Below are positions 16,027 to 25,452 of a stretch of 39,215 bases of DNA, in pieces (the first letter of the stretch is position 1; the number at the start of each line of letters is the position of its first letter). Under the pieces are notes generated by a model that was not told where the DNA came from, did not search any database, and saw only the letters and a program-made list of their open reading frames with translations. The stretch lies in the NCBI GenBank assembly GCA_902826815.1, contig CADEGF010000023.1, positions 1-39,215 on the forward strand. The letters run 5' to 3'. The stretch is from an uncultured Mycobacteriaceae bacterium (GTDB taxonomy: Bacteria > Actinomycetota > Actinomycetes > Mycobacteriales > Mycobacteriaceae). The translations under genes and the position numbers were made by a program.

Positions 16027-16740
16027 GTGCAATTGACGGTGCTCAGCGGGGCGGGTATCTCCGCCGAAAGCGGGGTTCCGACGTTTCGCGACGTCGAGAC
16101 GGGGTTGTGGGCCAAAGTCGACCCGTACGAGATTTCGAGTGCGGAGGGCTGGCAACGGCATCCCGAGAAGGTCTGGGCCTGGTACCTGTGGCGTCACTAC
16201 CTCATGCAGGACGTTGAGCCGAACAACGGCCATCGCGCCGTCGCCGCCTGGCAGGATCACGCCGAGGTGCACGTCGTCACCCAGAACGTCGATAACCTGC
16301 ACGAACGCGCCGGCAGTCAGCATGTCTACCACCTCCACGGCAGCCTGTTCGAGTTCCATTGCGACCGTTGCCAACGCCGGTACGAGGGCGAGCTGCCCGA
16401 TATGCCCGAACCCGTCGATACGGTGACGCCGCCCGAATGCCAGTGCGGTGGCCTGATCAGGCCGAACGTGGTGTGGTTCGGCGAGCCGTTGCCCGATTCC
16501 GCCTGGCAGAAGTCGATCGATGCGGTTGCCCATGCCGATGTCGTCATCGTGGTGGGAACATCGTCGATCGTCTACCCCGCTGCCGGGCTGCCCGAACTGG
16601 CGCTGGCCAACGGAATTCCGGTGATCGAGGTCAATCCCGAGCGCACCCCACTATCAGACGCGGCGACGGCCACGGTTCGCGAGACTGCCGCGGGTGCCTT
16701 GCCGACGCTGCTGCAGCGGCTGCCATCGATCCTCGGCTGA
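16027..16740 (+). CDS. cobB: NAD-dependent protein deacylase, sirtuin family
   Basis: 237-aa sirtuin. [14 protein letters not shown] at 8-21 and [12 protein letters not shown] at 85-96 bind NAD; His104 in HLHGS is the general base; Cys112, Cys115, Cys138 and Cys140 form the zinc site; GTSSIVYPA follows near 178. Tyr53 and Arg56 (WYLWRH) match the Y-x-x-R that reads acidic acyl groups in class III sirtuins such as E. coli CobB and SIRT5, so desuccinylase or demalonylase activity is likely besides deacetylation. The start GTG fits a leaderless -10 box. Gene context matches Rv1151c. Confidence 0.94.
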   Translation: MQLTVLSGAGISAESGVPTFRDVETGLWAKVDPYEISSAEGWQRHPEKVWAWYLWRHYLMQDVEPNNGHRAVAAWQDHAEVHVVTQNVDNLHERAGSQHVYHLHGSLFEFHCDRCQRRYEGELPDMPEPVDTVTPPECQCGGLIRPNVVWFGEPLPDSAWQKSIDAVAHADVVIVVGTSSIVYPAAGLPELALANGIPVIEVNPERTPLSDAATATVRETAAGALPTLLQRLPSILG

Positions 16741-16753
16741 CTCTATTGGCGAT

Positions 16754-16797
16754 TTCGGCGCGCTAATCCACCGTCAAGCGTCGCAAAACGCGCCGAA
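16754..16797. terminator. possible bidirectional terminator, sirtuin / methyltransferase
   Basis: Arms TTCGGCGCG (16754-16762) and CGCGCCGAA (16789-16797) are perfectly complementary but with a 26-nt loop. They occupy the 61 bp between convergent genes. Weak by itself. Confidence 0.35.
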
Positions 16798-16801
16798 TTC
16801 A

Positions 16802-17464
16802 CTAGGAAGCGGGCTTGATGGCGCGGCCGATGGTGTATTCGGAGACCGGCGTCGGGAACCAGGCGGGCAGCGCAGGAGCGCGACGGGTGCGGTCCACCTC
16901 GAAGCCCGCGCCGACGATCGACGACTCGGTGTCGCGATGCGTGTGGCAGTTGCCCATCATCCTGGGCCAGACGGTCGCATCGGCGAGCTTCTGCAGCCGC
17001 CCACGGAAGCCGCCGCTCCTTACGTGCTCGAGGAAGCGCACCTCGCCGCCGGGGCGAACAAGTGAAAACAGCTGCCGCAGAACGCTGTCCGGATCGTCGA
17101 CCGAGCAGAGCACCAGCGAGCACACCACCGCGTCGAACGGCGTGCCGTCGGTGTCACTCAGATATCTCTCGACGGTGCCCGCGCTCACCGTGACGGGTAC
17201 AGGCGCCCTCCCCGCCGCGTCACGCGCCTGTGGCGCCAGCCGCACCTCGGGTTCGACAGCGACCACCTCGGTCACCGTCGCGGGGTAGTACGCGAAGTTC
17301 GTACCGGTGCCCGCACCGACTTCGAGCACCCGGCCGGAAAGTCCGGCCACGTTCTCGGTGCGCAGCCGCTGGATCTCCTCGGTCTCGTGGTTGGACAGGA
17401 ACGTCCACAGCTTGGCGAAGAACGGGTTGTCTGTGGTGCCTTTGGTGTCGTTGGTGTCTGTCAC
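16802..17464 (-). CDS. class I SAM-dependent methyltransferase (Rv1147-like)
   Basis: 220-aa methyltransferase of the UbiE/phosphatidylethanolamine-methyltransferase-like group. Motif I is VLEVGAGTGTNFAYYP, then VVAVEPEVR with the acidic residue for SAM ribose, and FDAVVCSLVLCSVDDP before the PGG loop. The start is GTG 17464: AGGAAAGGAAG lies just upstream and the GTGA overlaps the TetR stop by 4 bp; the longer frame to 17611 would run through the TetR gene. Third gene of the MmpL-TetR-methyltransferase operon. It might modify the lipid exported by MmpL, which is an inference from the context. Confidence 0.88.
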   Translation of the reverse strand: MTDTNDTKGTTDNPFFAKLWTFLSNHETEEIQRLRTENVAGLSGRVLEVGAGTGTNFAYYPATVTEVVAVEPEVRLAPQARDAAGRAPVPVTVSAGTVERYLSDTDGTPFDAVVCSLVLCSVDDPDSVLRQLFSLVRPGGEVRFLEHVRSGGFRGRLQKLADATVWPRMMGNCHTHRDTESSIVGAGFEVDRTRRAPALPAWFPTPVSEYTIGRAIKPAS

Positions 17465-18156
17465 GACTTCCTTTCCTGCGGTTTGCGATTCAGCAACCAG
17501 TCGACGGTCTGCGAAGGTGTGGCATCGGCGTCTTCGACGAGTCCGAGCACGATGCTTCCCAGGCAGGCCGCCGACAGTGTCTGGTCGGCGAACTCCTCGA
17601 CATCGCCCCACGGTAGATACGGCTTCGATATCAGCAGTGCGGCGACGCCGTGCGCAGCGGTCAGCAGTTGAAGGGCGGCGATGGTCGGATCGCCCGGCGG
17701 ATAGATGCCCTCGTCTATCAGTCCCTGCACGGAGTGGCGCAGATGCAGAAACGCCGAGCTGTTCAGCGTCATGTCGACGTCACTGCCCTCGCGCCCCTCG
17801 CCCATGGTGGCGATCCGGTACAGCTCGGGAGTCTGCGTGGCGAAGCGGACATAGGCCAGACCCTGCGCTCGCAGCACCTCGACCGTCGACGGCTGATCAG
17901 CGGCGGCCTGCTGCATCTCCTCGTCGAGCTTCTCGAAATAGCGCGCACAGACCGCGTCCAGCAAGGCGTCCTTGTCGGCGAAATGCAGGTAGATCGACGG
18001 CGGCGTGACGCCGACCCGCTGCGCCACCAACCGGATCGACACAGCCTTGGCATGGCCGGTCTCCAGCAGCAACTCGGTGGTGGCGTCGAGGATTTCGTCT
18101 CTCAGCTGTTCACCTGAGCCGCGCGGGGCGCGCCGTCGCTTGAGTGGCAGAGACAT
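17461..18156 (-). CDS. TetR-family transcriptional repressor
   Basis: 231 aa from ATG 18156 (TTG 18162 is an alternative). The basic N-terminus LPLKRRRAPRGSGEQLR is followed by the TetR helix-turn-helix (ILDATTELLLETG..AVSIRLVAQRVGVTPPSIYLHFADKDALLDAV, about 22-68). The C-terminal domain with QGLAYVRFATQTPELYRIAT is of the TetR_C_13/WHG type. The gene begins 2 bp after the MmpL stop. It very probably represses its own operon through the duplicated palindromes at 20476-20500. Confidence 0.91.
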   Translation of the reverse strand: MSLPLKRRRAPRGSGEQLRDEILDATTELLLETGHAKAVSIRLVAQRVGVTPPSIYLHFADKDALLDAVCARYFEKLDEEMQQAAADQPSTVEVLRAQGLAYVRFATQTPELYRIATMGEGREGSDVDMTLNSSAFLHLRHSVQGLIDEGIYPPGDPTIAALQLLTAAHGVAALLISKPYLPWGDVEEFADQTLSAACLGSIVLGLVEDADATPSQTVDWLLNRKPQERKS

Positions 18157-18158
18157 CG

Positions 18159-20441
18159 TCAACCAGTCTCCGTCACAGTGACCGCCGCGCGCTCGCGTTT
18201 CTCTGCGGGCGGTATCAAGTCGTCCGACGACTCGCTGATACCGAAGCGTTCGTGGAGCCGGGCCAGCGGTTTAGGCGCCCACCAGGTCCAGCGGCCGAGC
18301 ACGTGCATGAAGGCAGGCACGAGCAGCATGCGCACCAGGGTGGCGTCGACAAGGATCGCCAGCGTCAGACCGACGCCGAACATCCGCATGAACGACACCT
18401 GCGCGGCCATCAGCGCGGCGAACGAAATCGACATCACCACGGCCGCCGCGGTGACCACGCGGCCGGTGCGGGCCAGGCCAAGCGCGACGGCCTCGTCGTT
18501 GTCGGCGCGGGTCTTACCGGACAACGAAAGCCAGTACTCCCGGATCCGGCTGACAAGGAACACCTCGTAGTCCATCGACAGCCCGAATGCGATGCAGAAC
18601 AACAACACCGGCATGTTGGCGACCAGTGTTCCGGTCGGCGTGGTGCCGAGCGCGCCGAGGTGGCCCTCCTGGAATATCCACACCAGCGCACCGAACGCGG
18701 CCGTCAACGACAACATGTTGAGTACCAATGCCTTCAGCGGCAGCACCACACTGCCTGTCAACAGGAACAACAACACGAATGTGATGACGGCAATGACCGC
18801 AAGCACGACCGGGAGGCGGTCGGTGATGCCCGTCGAACTGTCCCTGTTGATCTGCGCGACGCCGGTCAGTTCCACCGGCTTGCCTGCGGGCGTGTTCACC
18901 GCGCGGATCTGATCGAGTTGGGCCTCAGACGCTTCGGAGAACAGCGGCGCAACGCTACCGACAGTCAGGAACGCACTGCCGTCCTTTAATCCTGTTGCGG
19001 CAGAGGGTGGTCCAGCTGGTCGGCCATCGACGAACGCTCCGACCGGCGACGAAACCGACGATACCTCGGGCACTCGGGACAGCTCGGCCGCGTAGGTGCC
19101 GAGGTCCTGGGGCGTCACCCCTTCGGCATCGGGAATGACGACCGTCACGCTGCGCGCCGAGTCCACGGCGAAGTCGTCGCGCATCTGGTCGCCGACCTCA
19201 CGGGCCGACAGCGAGGTGGGCAGTACGCGATCGTCGGGGAAGCCCCACTTGGCGCCGAGGAACGGTGCGCCGAGAAGGAGCAGCAGGGCCACGATCGCCA
19301 GACCGATCGGAATCGACCGGCGCATAACGAATTTGGTGGACCGATACCAGAAGTTCTCTTCAACGGGTTTGGGCCTCGGCTCGGGACGGCCGAGTATGCG
19401 CCGGAGCAGTCGGCGCACATCGAACGAGTCCAGCCGGTCGCCCAGTAGCACGATCGCCGCGGGCGCCACCACGATGGCTGCACATGCCGCGAATGCCACC
19501 ACCGCAATACCCGCATATGCGAACGACTTCAGGAAGTACATCGGGAACAGCACCATCGCAACCATCGACAGCGCAACCGTCAGCGCCGAGAACAACACCG
19601 TCCGCCCGGCGGTGGCCATCGTGCGGATCAGTGCCTCGTCCCGACCCGATCCGGCGGCCAGTTCGTCGCGATACCGACTGACGATCAGCAGTGTGTAGTC
19701 GATGGCGAGGGCAAGCCCCAGCGCCACACTCAGATTCAGCGCGAATATCGATACGTCGGTGATGAAGGTGATCGCGTGCAACACCGCCATCGACCCCAGA
19801 ATCGCGAACGCGCCAACGGCAAGGGGCAGTGCCGCGGCCAGCAGGCCGCCGAACACCCAGACCAGCACGATGAAGCTCAGAGGTATCGCGATGGATTCCA
19901 TCAGCAGCAGATCTCGTTCGCTCTGGCCGTTGATCTGTACGTAGACCATCGCCTCGCCGCCTGCGCGCACGGTGACACCGTCGTGGTCGTGTACGAGCCG
20001 CTCGGTCAGCTCCTTGGTGTACTTCTGCGCATCGTTCTCACCGCCGGTGATGCTCGCGACGATCAGCCCGGTCTTACCGTCCTTGCTGATCAACGCGGGC
20101 GCCGATGACGCGGGTGCGGTCCATGCCGATGTCACGTCGGCCACGTGCGGCGATGTCCGCAGCTGGGAGACGAGGTCGTCGGCGACCGCGCGCGACTGCG
20201 GGCTCTGCGCCCCGGCGTCCGACGTCAGGCTGAGCACGAGCTCCATATCGCCGTGGCCGAATTTGTTGACGAGCAGCTGGCTGGCCTTGGCCGACTCCGA
20301 TGTCGGGTCCTGAAATCCGCCTGCCGACAGGGCTTTGGTCACCGGAATGCCGAAGATTCCGGTGGCCACCATCACCAGCAGCGCGATGACGACGATCCGC
20401 TTCGGGGCTCTGATTGCCATCCGGGCGATCTGTTGCAGCAC
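18159..20441 (-). CDS. MMPL-family RND transporter (intact MmpL13-like)
   Basis: 760-aa inner-membrane RND transporter with the two-repeat MMPL layout: TM1 at ~15-33, a periplasmic domain to ~180, five TM segments to ~335, TM7 at ~380-396, a second periplasmic domain to ~542, and a second TM bundle. The proton-relay Asp-Tyr pairs are present in both repeats (Asp248-Tyr249 in AIDYTLLIVSRYRDE; Asp624-Tyr625 in SMDYEVFLVSRIREYW). The start GTG 20441 has GGAGGA 5 nt upstream; the longer frame to 20462 does not. It exports a lipid or hydrophobic compound. By position it corresponds to mmpL13a/b, split in M. tuberculosis. Confidence 0.91.
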   Translation of the reverse strand: MLQQIARMAIRAPKRIVVIALLVMVATGIFGIPVTKALSAGGFQDPTSESAKASQLLVNKFGHGDMELVLSLTSDAGAQSPQSRAVADDLVSQLRTSPHVADVTSAWTAPASSAPALISKDGKTGLIVASITGGENDAQKYTKELTERLVHDHDGVTVRAGGEAMVYVQINGQSERDLLLMESIAIPLSFIVLVWVFGGLLAAALPLAVGAFAILGSMAVLHAITFITDVSIFALNLSVALGLALAIDYTLLIVSRYRDELAAGSGRDEALIRTMATAGRTVLFSALTVALSMVAMVLFPMYFLKSFAYAGIAVVAFAACAAIVVAPAAIVLLGDRLDSFDVRRLLRRILGRPEPRPKPVEENFWYRSTKFVMRRSIPIGLAIVALLLLLGAPFLGAKWGFPDDRVLPTSLSAREVGDQMRDDFAVDSARSVTVVIPDAEGVTPQDLGTYAAELSRVPEVSSVSSPVGAFVDGRPAGPPSAATGLKDGSAFLTVGSVAPLFSEASEAQLDQIRAVNTPAGKPVELTGVAQINRDSSTGITDRLPVVLAVIAVITFVLLFLLTGSVVLPLKALVLNMLSLTAAFGALVWIFQEGHLGALGTTPTGTLVANMPVLLFCIAFGLSMDYEVFLVSRIREYWLSLSGKTRADNDEAVALGLARTGRVVTAAAVVMSISFAALMAAQVSFMRMFGVGLTLAILVDATLVRMLLVPAFMHVLGRWTWWAPKPLARLHERFGISESSDDLIPPAEKRERAAVTVTETG

Positions 20442-20475
20442 GGGTGTCCTCCGAACGTCCAACGAAGCTAGCGCC

Positions 20476-20500
20476 GGTAACTTACCAGCGGTAACTTACC
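20476..20500. promoter_or_regulatory. tandem TetR-type operators, two GGTAACTTACC palindromes
   Basis: GGTAACTTACC, a perfect palindrome around a central C, occurs at 20476-20486 and again at 20490-20500, centre to centre 14 bp. The pair lies 35-59 bp upstream of the MmpL start, where a promoter is expected. It is the natural binding site for the TetR repressor of the same operon. Confidence 0.75.
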
Positions 20501-20632
20501 AACGTCAACGCGTATCTCTCTTCGTAACCACGTCCGATGCAGCCGAATCGTTCATCGGGAAAACGTCGCGATTAATTCAGCGGTCCACCCGAGTCAGATC
20601 TGCATGACATCCACAGGATCCTCACAGGCCCC

Positions 20633-20638
20633 TAGGCT
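20633..20638 (+). promoter_or_regulatory. -10 box TAGGCT (leaderless start of the DoxX gene)
   Basis: TAGGCT, then 7 nt, then ATG 20646. Same hexamer as in front of the PPOX and DUF5302-like genes. Confidence 0.6.
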
Positions 20639-20645
20639 CGGCGGC

Positions 20646-21176
20646 ATGGCCACCACCGAAACCACACCACTGTCCACCTCAGCGGTCGACCTCGGCCTGC
20701 TGATTCTCCGTATCGGCGTCGGCGCCGCCATGATCCAGTTCGGGCTGATCAAGGCCCTCGACTTCGGTACCACCGTCGGCTTCATGGAGTCTGGCGGCTG
20801 GAACCTGCCGACACTGGGCGCCCTTATGGTGACCGTCGCCGAGACCGCAGGCGGTATCGGGCTCATCCTCGGCCTGCTGACGCCGCTATCCGCGTGCGCG
20901 GTGGTCGGCGCGATGACCTGCGCCTGGGCCGTCAACGTCTCGCAGGGCGCTTTCTGGTCAGACCCGTTCAACGTGCCGTTTCTGCTGTTCATCGGGGCGG
21001 CCACGCTGCTGTTCACCGGCGCCGGGGCGTATTCGGTGGACGCCAGGGTGCTCGGCGGGCTCCGCTGGTCTCCGAAGATCGCCGTCGGACTGCTCGTTGT
21101 GGCGTTCGCCGTGGCGATCCTGACGTGGATTCTGTTGAACGGCACAAATCCCATTCACTTCAGCTCACCGGCGTAA
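20646..21176 (+). CDS. DoxX-family membrane protein
   Basis: 176-aa protein with four hydrophobic segments. The first (LGLLILRIGVGAAMIQFGLIKALDF at about 15-39) carries the DoxX signature with the LR.G.....FG.xK pattern; the second half contains AETAGGIGLILGLLTPLSA. The frame is open from 20604, but ATG 20646 fits the leaderless box. DoxX proteins are implicated in redox or thiol homeostasis in mycobacteria; no specific role can be given. It is divergent from the MmpL operon and monocistronic as far as can be seen. Confidence 0.88.
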   Translation: MATTETTPLSTSAVDLGLLILRIGVGAAMIQFGLIKALDFGTTVGFMESGGWNLPTLGALMVTVAETAGGIGLILGLLTPLSACAVVGAMTCAWAVNVSQGAFWSDPFNVPFLLFIGAATLLFTGAGAYSVDARVLGGLRWSPKIAVGLLVVAFAVAILTWILLNGTNPIHFSSPA

Positions 21177-21277
21177 TCGCAGGTCAGCTACTCGCCAGTA
21201 ACCTCAGACCCTACCGGGCGGTAAGAATTGCCAGGATTCTCCGAATCGTGACTCAATGATTCCTTAATAGTGACACT

Positions 21278-21283
21278 TACTGT
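21278..21283 (+). promoter_or_regulatory. -10 box TACTGT (leaderless start of the 43-aa ORF)
   Basis: TACTGT, 7 nt, ATG 21291. This is the same arrangement as the other leaderless genes in the window and supports the small ORF being expressed. Confidence 0.5.
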
Positions 21284-21290
21284 TCAGTAC

Positions 21291-21422
21291 ATGTGGATCG
21301 ACGACACCAGTGCTGATGTCATCAAGGTTGACTTCGAGGCGCTCTACCACGGCGATGTTCTCGTCGAGGGCGACACCTCCGAGCAGCTTGACGACGCACA
21401 GCAGCTGCCCTACGCAGTCTGA
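21291..21422 (+). CDS. probable 43-aa acidic micro-protein
   Basis: Product begins MWIDDTSADVIKVDFEALYH and ends SEQLDDAQQLPYAV; about a quarter of the residues are Asp or Glu, with no membrane segment or Cys. I do not recognise the family. Three things suggest a gene: a TANNNT box 7 nt before the ATG, an acidic composition quite unlike the Arg-rich shadow frames of this DNA, and a perfect 12-bp-stem terminator beginning 1 nt after the stop. It lies alone between DoxX and the convergent NMO gene. Confidence 0.55.
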   Translation: MWIDDTSADVIKVDFEALYHGDVLVEGDTSEQLDDAQQLPYAV

Positions 21423-21423
21423 G

Positions 21424-21450
21424 TCAACGCGCTCGTATCGAGCGCGTTGA
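21424..21450. terminator. perfect 12-bp stem with 3-nt loop
   Basis: TCAACGCGCTCG (21424-21435), loop TAT, CGAGCGCGTTGA (21439-21450). It follows the micro-ORF stop (21420-21422) by one base and stands 66 bp before the convergent NMO stop, so it may act in both directions. There is no long T-run. Confidence 0.78.
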
Positions 21451-21516
21451 GCCGTCAGACGGTTTGCCCCTTCCGGGGCCCTCGCCGATCCTTCTTTGCT
21501 TCCAAAATTCTGTTGC

Positions 21517-23264
<1,748 letters not shown>

Positions 23265-23333
23265 TTAGTGCGTTCCCTTCATTTCGGTTAGCGGGGTCAC
23301 GTTCTTCGGGCGAGCAGAAGAGGTGCGTTGCAT

Positions 23334-24425
23334 TCACTTCCAGTCGCGCAGAACCGATTCGATGTCGGTGCCCGGTGTGCCCAACGGCATGGGTGTGTCC
23401 GGCACGCTGCGGGAGAACCGCGGCGCCGGTGACGGCAGCAGCACGTCGCCGTCGCGATAGAACGTGTCGCGCTCGGTGATGTGAGGTTCGGTCTCCACCT
23501 CGCCGAATGCCAACACCGGCGTGGCGCACGCGTCGGTGCCCGCGAACACGTTCGCCCAGTGGTCACGGTCCTTCGATGCGAACACCTCGGTGAACCTTGC
23601 ACGCAGCTCGGGCCAGCGGCTGACGTCGTTCTGGCCGGGCAGATCTTCACCGTCGAGGCCGAGGCCTTTGAGTAGTTCGGCGTAGAACTGCGGCTCGATC
23701 GACCCGATCGACATGTAGCGGCCGTCGGCGCACTCGTAGGTGTCGTAGTACGGCGCACCGCTGTCGAGCATGTTGGTGCCGCGCTCGTCGAACCACATGC
23801 CACCGGCGCGCATCCCCCACATCATCGCCATCAGGATGTTGGAGCCGTCGATCATCGCGACGTCGACGACCTGACCCTTGCCGGAGGTCTGCCGCTCCCA
23901 CAGCGCGGCAAGGACGCCGACGAGAAGGAACATCGAACCGCCGCCGAAGTCGCCGGTCAGGTTCAGCGGTGGGACGGGCCTGCCGTCCTTATGGCCGATG
24001 GAGTGCAGCAGCCCGTTGAGCGAGATGTAGTTGATGTCGTGGCCGGCCTGCTGGCTGCGCGGACCGCTCTGCCCCCAGCCGGTCATCCGCGCGTACACCA
24101 ACCGCTCGTTGACTTTGGCGCAGTCCTCGGGCCCCAGCCCCAGCCGCTCGGTGACGCCGGGGCGGTAGCCCTCGATCAGCACATCGGCCTTCGCGATGAG
24201 CGCGAGCACCTGCTCGCGGCCTTCGTCGGATTTCAGGTTGGCCGCCACCAACCGCCTGCTGCGGTTCAAGGGTTCGTGGCTGCCCTTCGGCACGCCGCCG
24301 GTCCCGCCGGGGCGTTCCACCCGGACCACGTCGGCGCCCAGATCGGCGAAGATCATCGCGGCGTGCGGTCCGGGGCCGATGCCGGCCAGCTCGACGATTC
24401 GCAAACCCTGCAGTGGTCCCGCCAT
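23334..24425 (-). CDS. mcr: alpha-methylacyl-CoA racemase, CoA-transferase family III
   Basis: 363-aa enzyme. His129, Asp159 and Glu244 (in GHDINY, TGDFGGG and GSIEPQFY) line up with His126, Asp156 and Glu241 of M. tuberculosis MCR with a constant shift of 3, so the racemase active site is intact. It interconverts 2R- and 2S-methylacyl-CoA, needed before beta-oxidation of branched chains. The frame is open to 24458; ATG 24425 gives the family start [19 protein letters not shown]. It is divergent from the crotonase gene and 69 bp upstream of the SDR in the same direction. Confidence 0.93.
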   Translation of the reverse strand: MAGPLQGLRIVELAGIGPGPHAAMIFADLGADVVRVERPGGTGGVPKGSHEPLNRSRRLVAANLKSDEGREQVLALIAKADVLIEGYRPGVTERLGLGPEDCAKVNERLVYARMTGWGQSGPRSQQAGHDINYISLNGLLHSIGHKDGRPVPPLNLTGDFGGGSMFLLVGVLAALWERQTSGKGQVVDVAMIDGSNILMAMMWGMRAGGMWFDERGTNMLDSGAPYYDTYECADGRYMSIGSIEPQFYAELLKGLGLDGEDLPGQNDVSRWPELRARFTEVFASKDRDHWANVFAGTDACATPVLAFGEVETEPHITERDTFYRDGDVLLPSPAPRFSRSVPDTPMPLGTPGTDIESVLRDWK

Positions 24426-24463
24426 TGGAAACCTGCCTCCCGTAGTTGACCGCGACATAGCTT

Positions 24464-24479
24464 ACTTGTATAACCAAGT
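24464..24479. promoter_or_regulatory. inverted repeat ACTTG-N6-CAAGT in the mcr/crotonase divergent region
   Basis: ACTTGTATAACCAAGT (24464-24479) is a 5-bp-arm inverted repeat with an AT-rich centre, 38 bp upstream of the mcr start and 45 bp upstream of the crotonase start. It is a plausible operator for a lipid-responsive regulator; its identity is not known. Confidence 0.45.
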
Positions 24480-24512
24480 GGACCAGTCGCGGGCCTGTTG
24501 GCCAACCCGATC

Positions 24513-24518
24513 TAAGGT
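24513..24518 (+). promoter_or_regulatory. -10 box TAAGGT (leaderless start of the crotonase)
   Basis: TAAGGT, 6 nt, ATG 24525, with no Shine-Dalgarno sequence. Confidence 0.55.
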
Positions 24519-24524
24519 TCACCA

Positions 24525-25334
24525 ATGACCATCGACTCCAGCACCGGAGCGTATGTGAGCGTCGAAGGGCTCGAGGTGAGCGTCGACGACGGGGTGCTGT
24601 CGCTGACGCTGAACCGGCCCTACAGCCTCAACTCCCTGACCGCCACGATGCTCAACGGCATCGCCGACGCACTGGACCGGGCGGCCACCGACCCGCAGGT
24701 CAAGGTGGTGCGGTTGGCCGGTGCTGGACGCGGTTTCAGCTCGGGCGCGGGAATCAGCGCAGACGACCAGGCCAAGAAGGCCGGCGGCCTGACCGTGCTG
24801 GATGCGGCGAACCGGGCGATCCGGGCCATCGTGGCGCTGCCCCGACCGGTCGTCGCGGTCGTGCAGGGTCCCGCGGCCGGCGTCGGCGCATCGCTGGCCC
24901 TGGCGTGTGACGTCGTAATCGCTTCGGACAAGGGCTATTTCATGCTCGCGTTCACGAAGATCGGGTTGATGCCCGACGGCGGCGCTTCGGCTCTCGTCGC
25001 CGCGGCCGTCGGCCGGATCCGGGCGATGCGGATGGCGCTGCTGGCCGACAAGATCCACGCCGATGAGGCGTTCCGGGCGGGCCTGGTGACGGCGGTGTAT
25101 CCGGCCGACGAACTCGACGCCGAAGTCGACAAGGTGGTCGCGAAGTTCGTGGGCGGTCCGGTGGTGGCGTTGGCGAAGACCAAGGACGCGATCAACTCCA
25201 CGACGCTGACCGAACTCGAAGCGGCACTCGAGCGTGAACACTCCGGCCAGGCCGCACTGCTGCGCGGCACCGACTACCGCGAAGGCATCAAGGCGTTCCA
25301 GGAACGGCGATCGGCCAACTTCACCGACTCCTGA
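24525..25334 (+). CDS. crotonase-fold protein lacking hydratase glutamates (EchA10/11-like)
   Basis: 269-aa crotonase. The oxyanion-hole segments are present (GRGFSSGAGIS around 69-78 and QGPAAGVGAS at 114-123). The two Glu of true enoyl-CoA hydratases (Glu144 and Glu164 of the rat enzyme) are replaced by Ser123 and Thr144. The following IGLMPDGGAS has Asp151, as in PaaG-type isomerases. It is therefore better described as an enoyl-CoA isomerase-like crotonase than a hydratase. Its position beside mcr matches echA10/echA11 of M. tuberculosis. A strong terminator follows 4 bp after the stop. Confidence 0.88.
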   Translation: MTIDSSTGAYVSVEGLEVSVDDGVLSLTLNRPYSLNSLTATMLNGIADALDRAATDPQVKVVRLAGAGRGFSSGAGISADDQAKKAGGLTVLDAANRAIRAIVALPRPVVAVVQGPAAGVGASLALACDVVIASDKGYFMLAFTKIGLMPDGGASALVAAAVGRIRAMRMALLADKIHADEAFRAGLVTAVYPADELDAEVDKVVAKFVGGPVVALAKTKDAINSTTLTELEAALEREHSGQAALLRGTDYREGIKAFQERRSANFTDS

Positions 25335-25338
25335 CTTT

Positions 25339-25370
25339 TGCGCCCAAACCGACATTTGGGCGCATTTGTT
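25339..25370 (+). terminator. intrinsic terminator with T-rich tail
   Basis: TGCGCCCAAA (25339-25348), 6-nt loop, TTTGGGCGCA (25355-25364), a perfect 10-bp stem followed by TTTGTT. It ends the crotonase transcript and isolates the MFS gene. Confidence 0.85.
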
Positions 25371-25452
25371 CAAGTACGTGGCGCCATTTCGTCGATCTCG
25401 GCGAGGCGAAATTCGGTGGACGCGGCCGTGGCCGGTCAGCCACCATCTACTG

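Noticed and set aside
15625-16533. 302-aa GntR protein with a long N-terminus
   Set aside because: The first 175 codons are the antisense of the sirtuin gene; the GntR domain fits a start at 16008.
21212-21223. TACCGGGCGGTA palindrome after DoxX
   Set aside because: Short 5-bp arms occur often by chance in this base composition, and no adjacent gene explains it.
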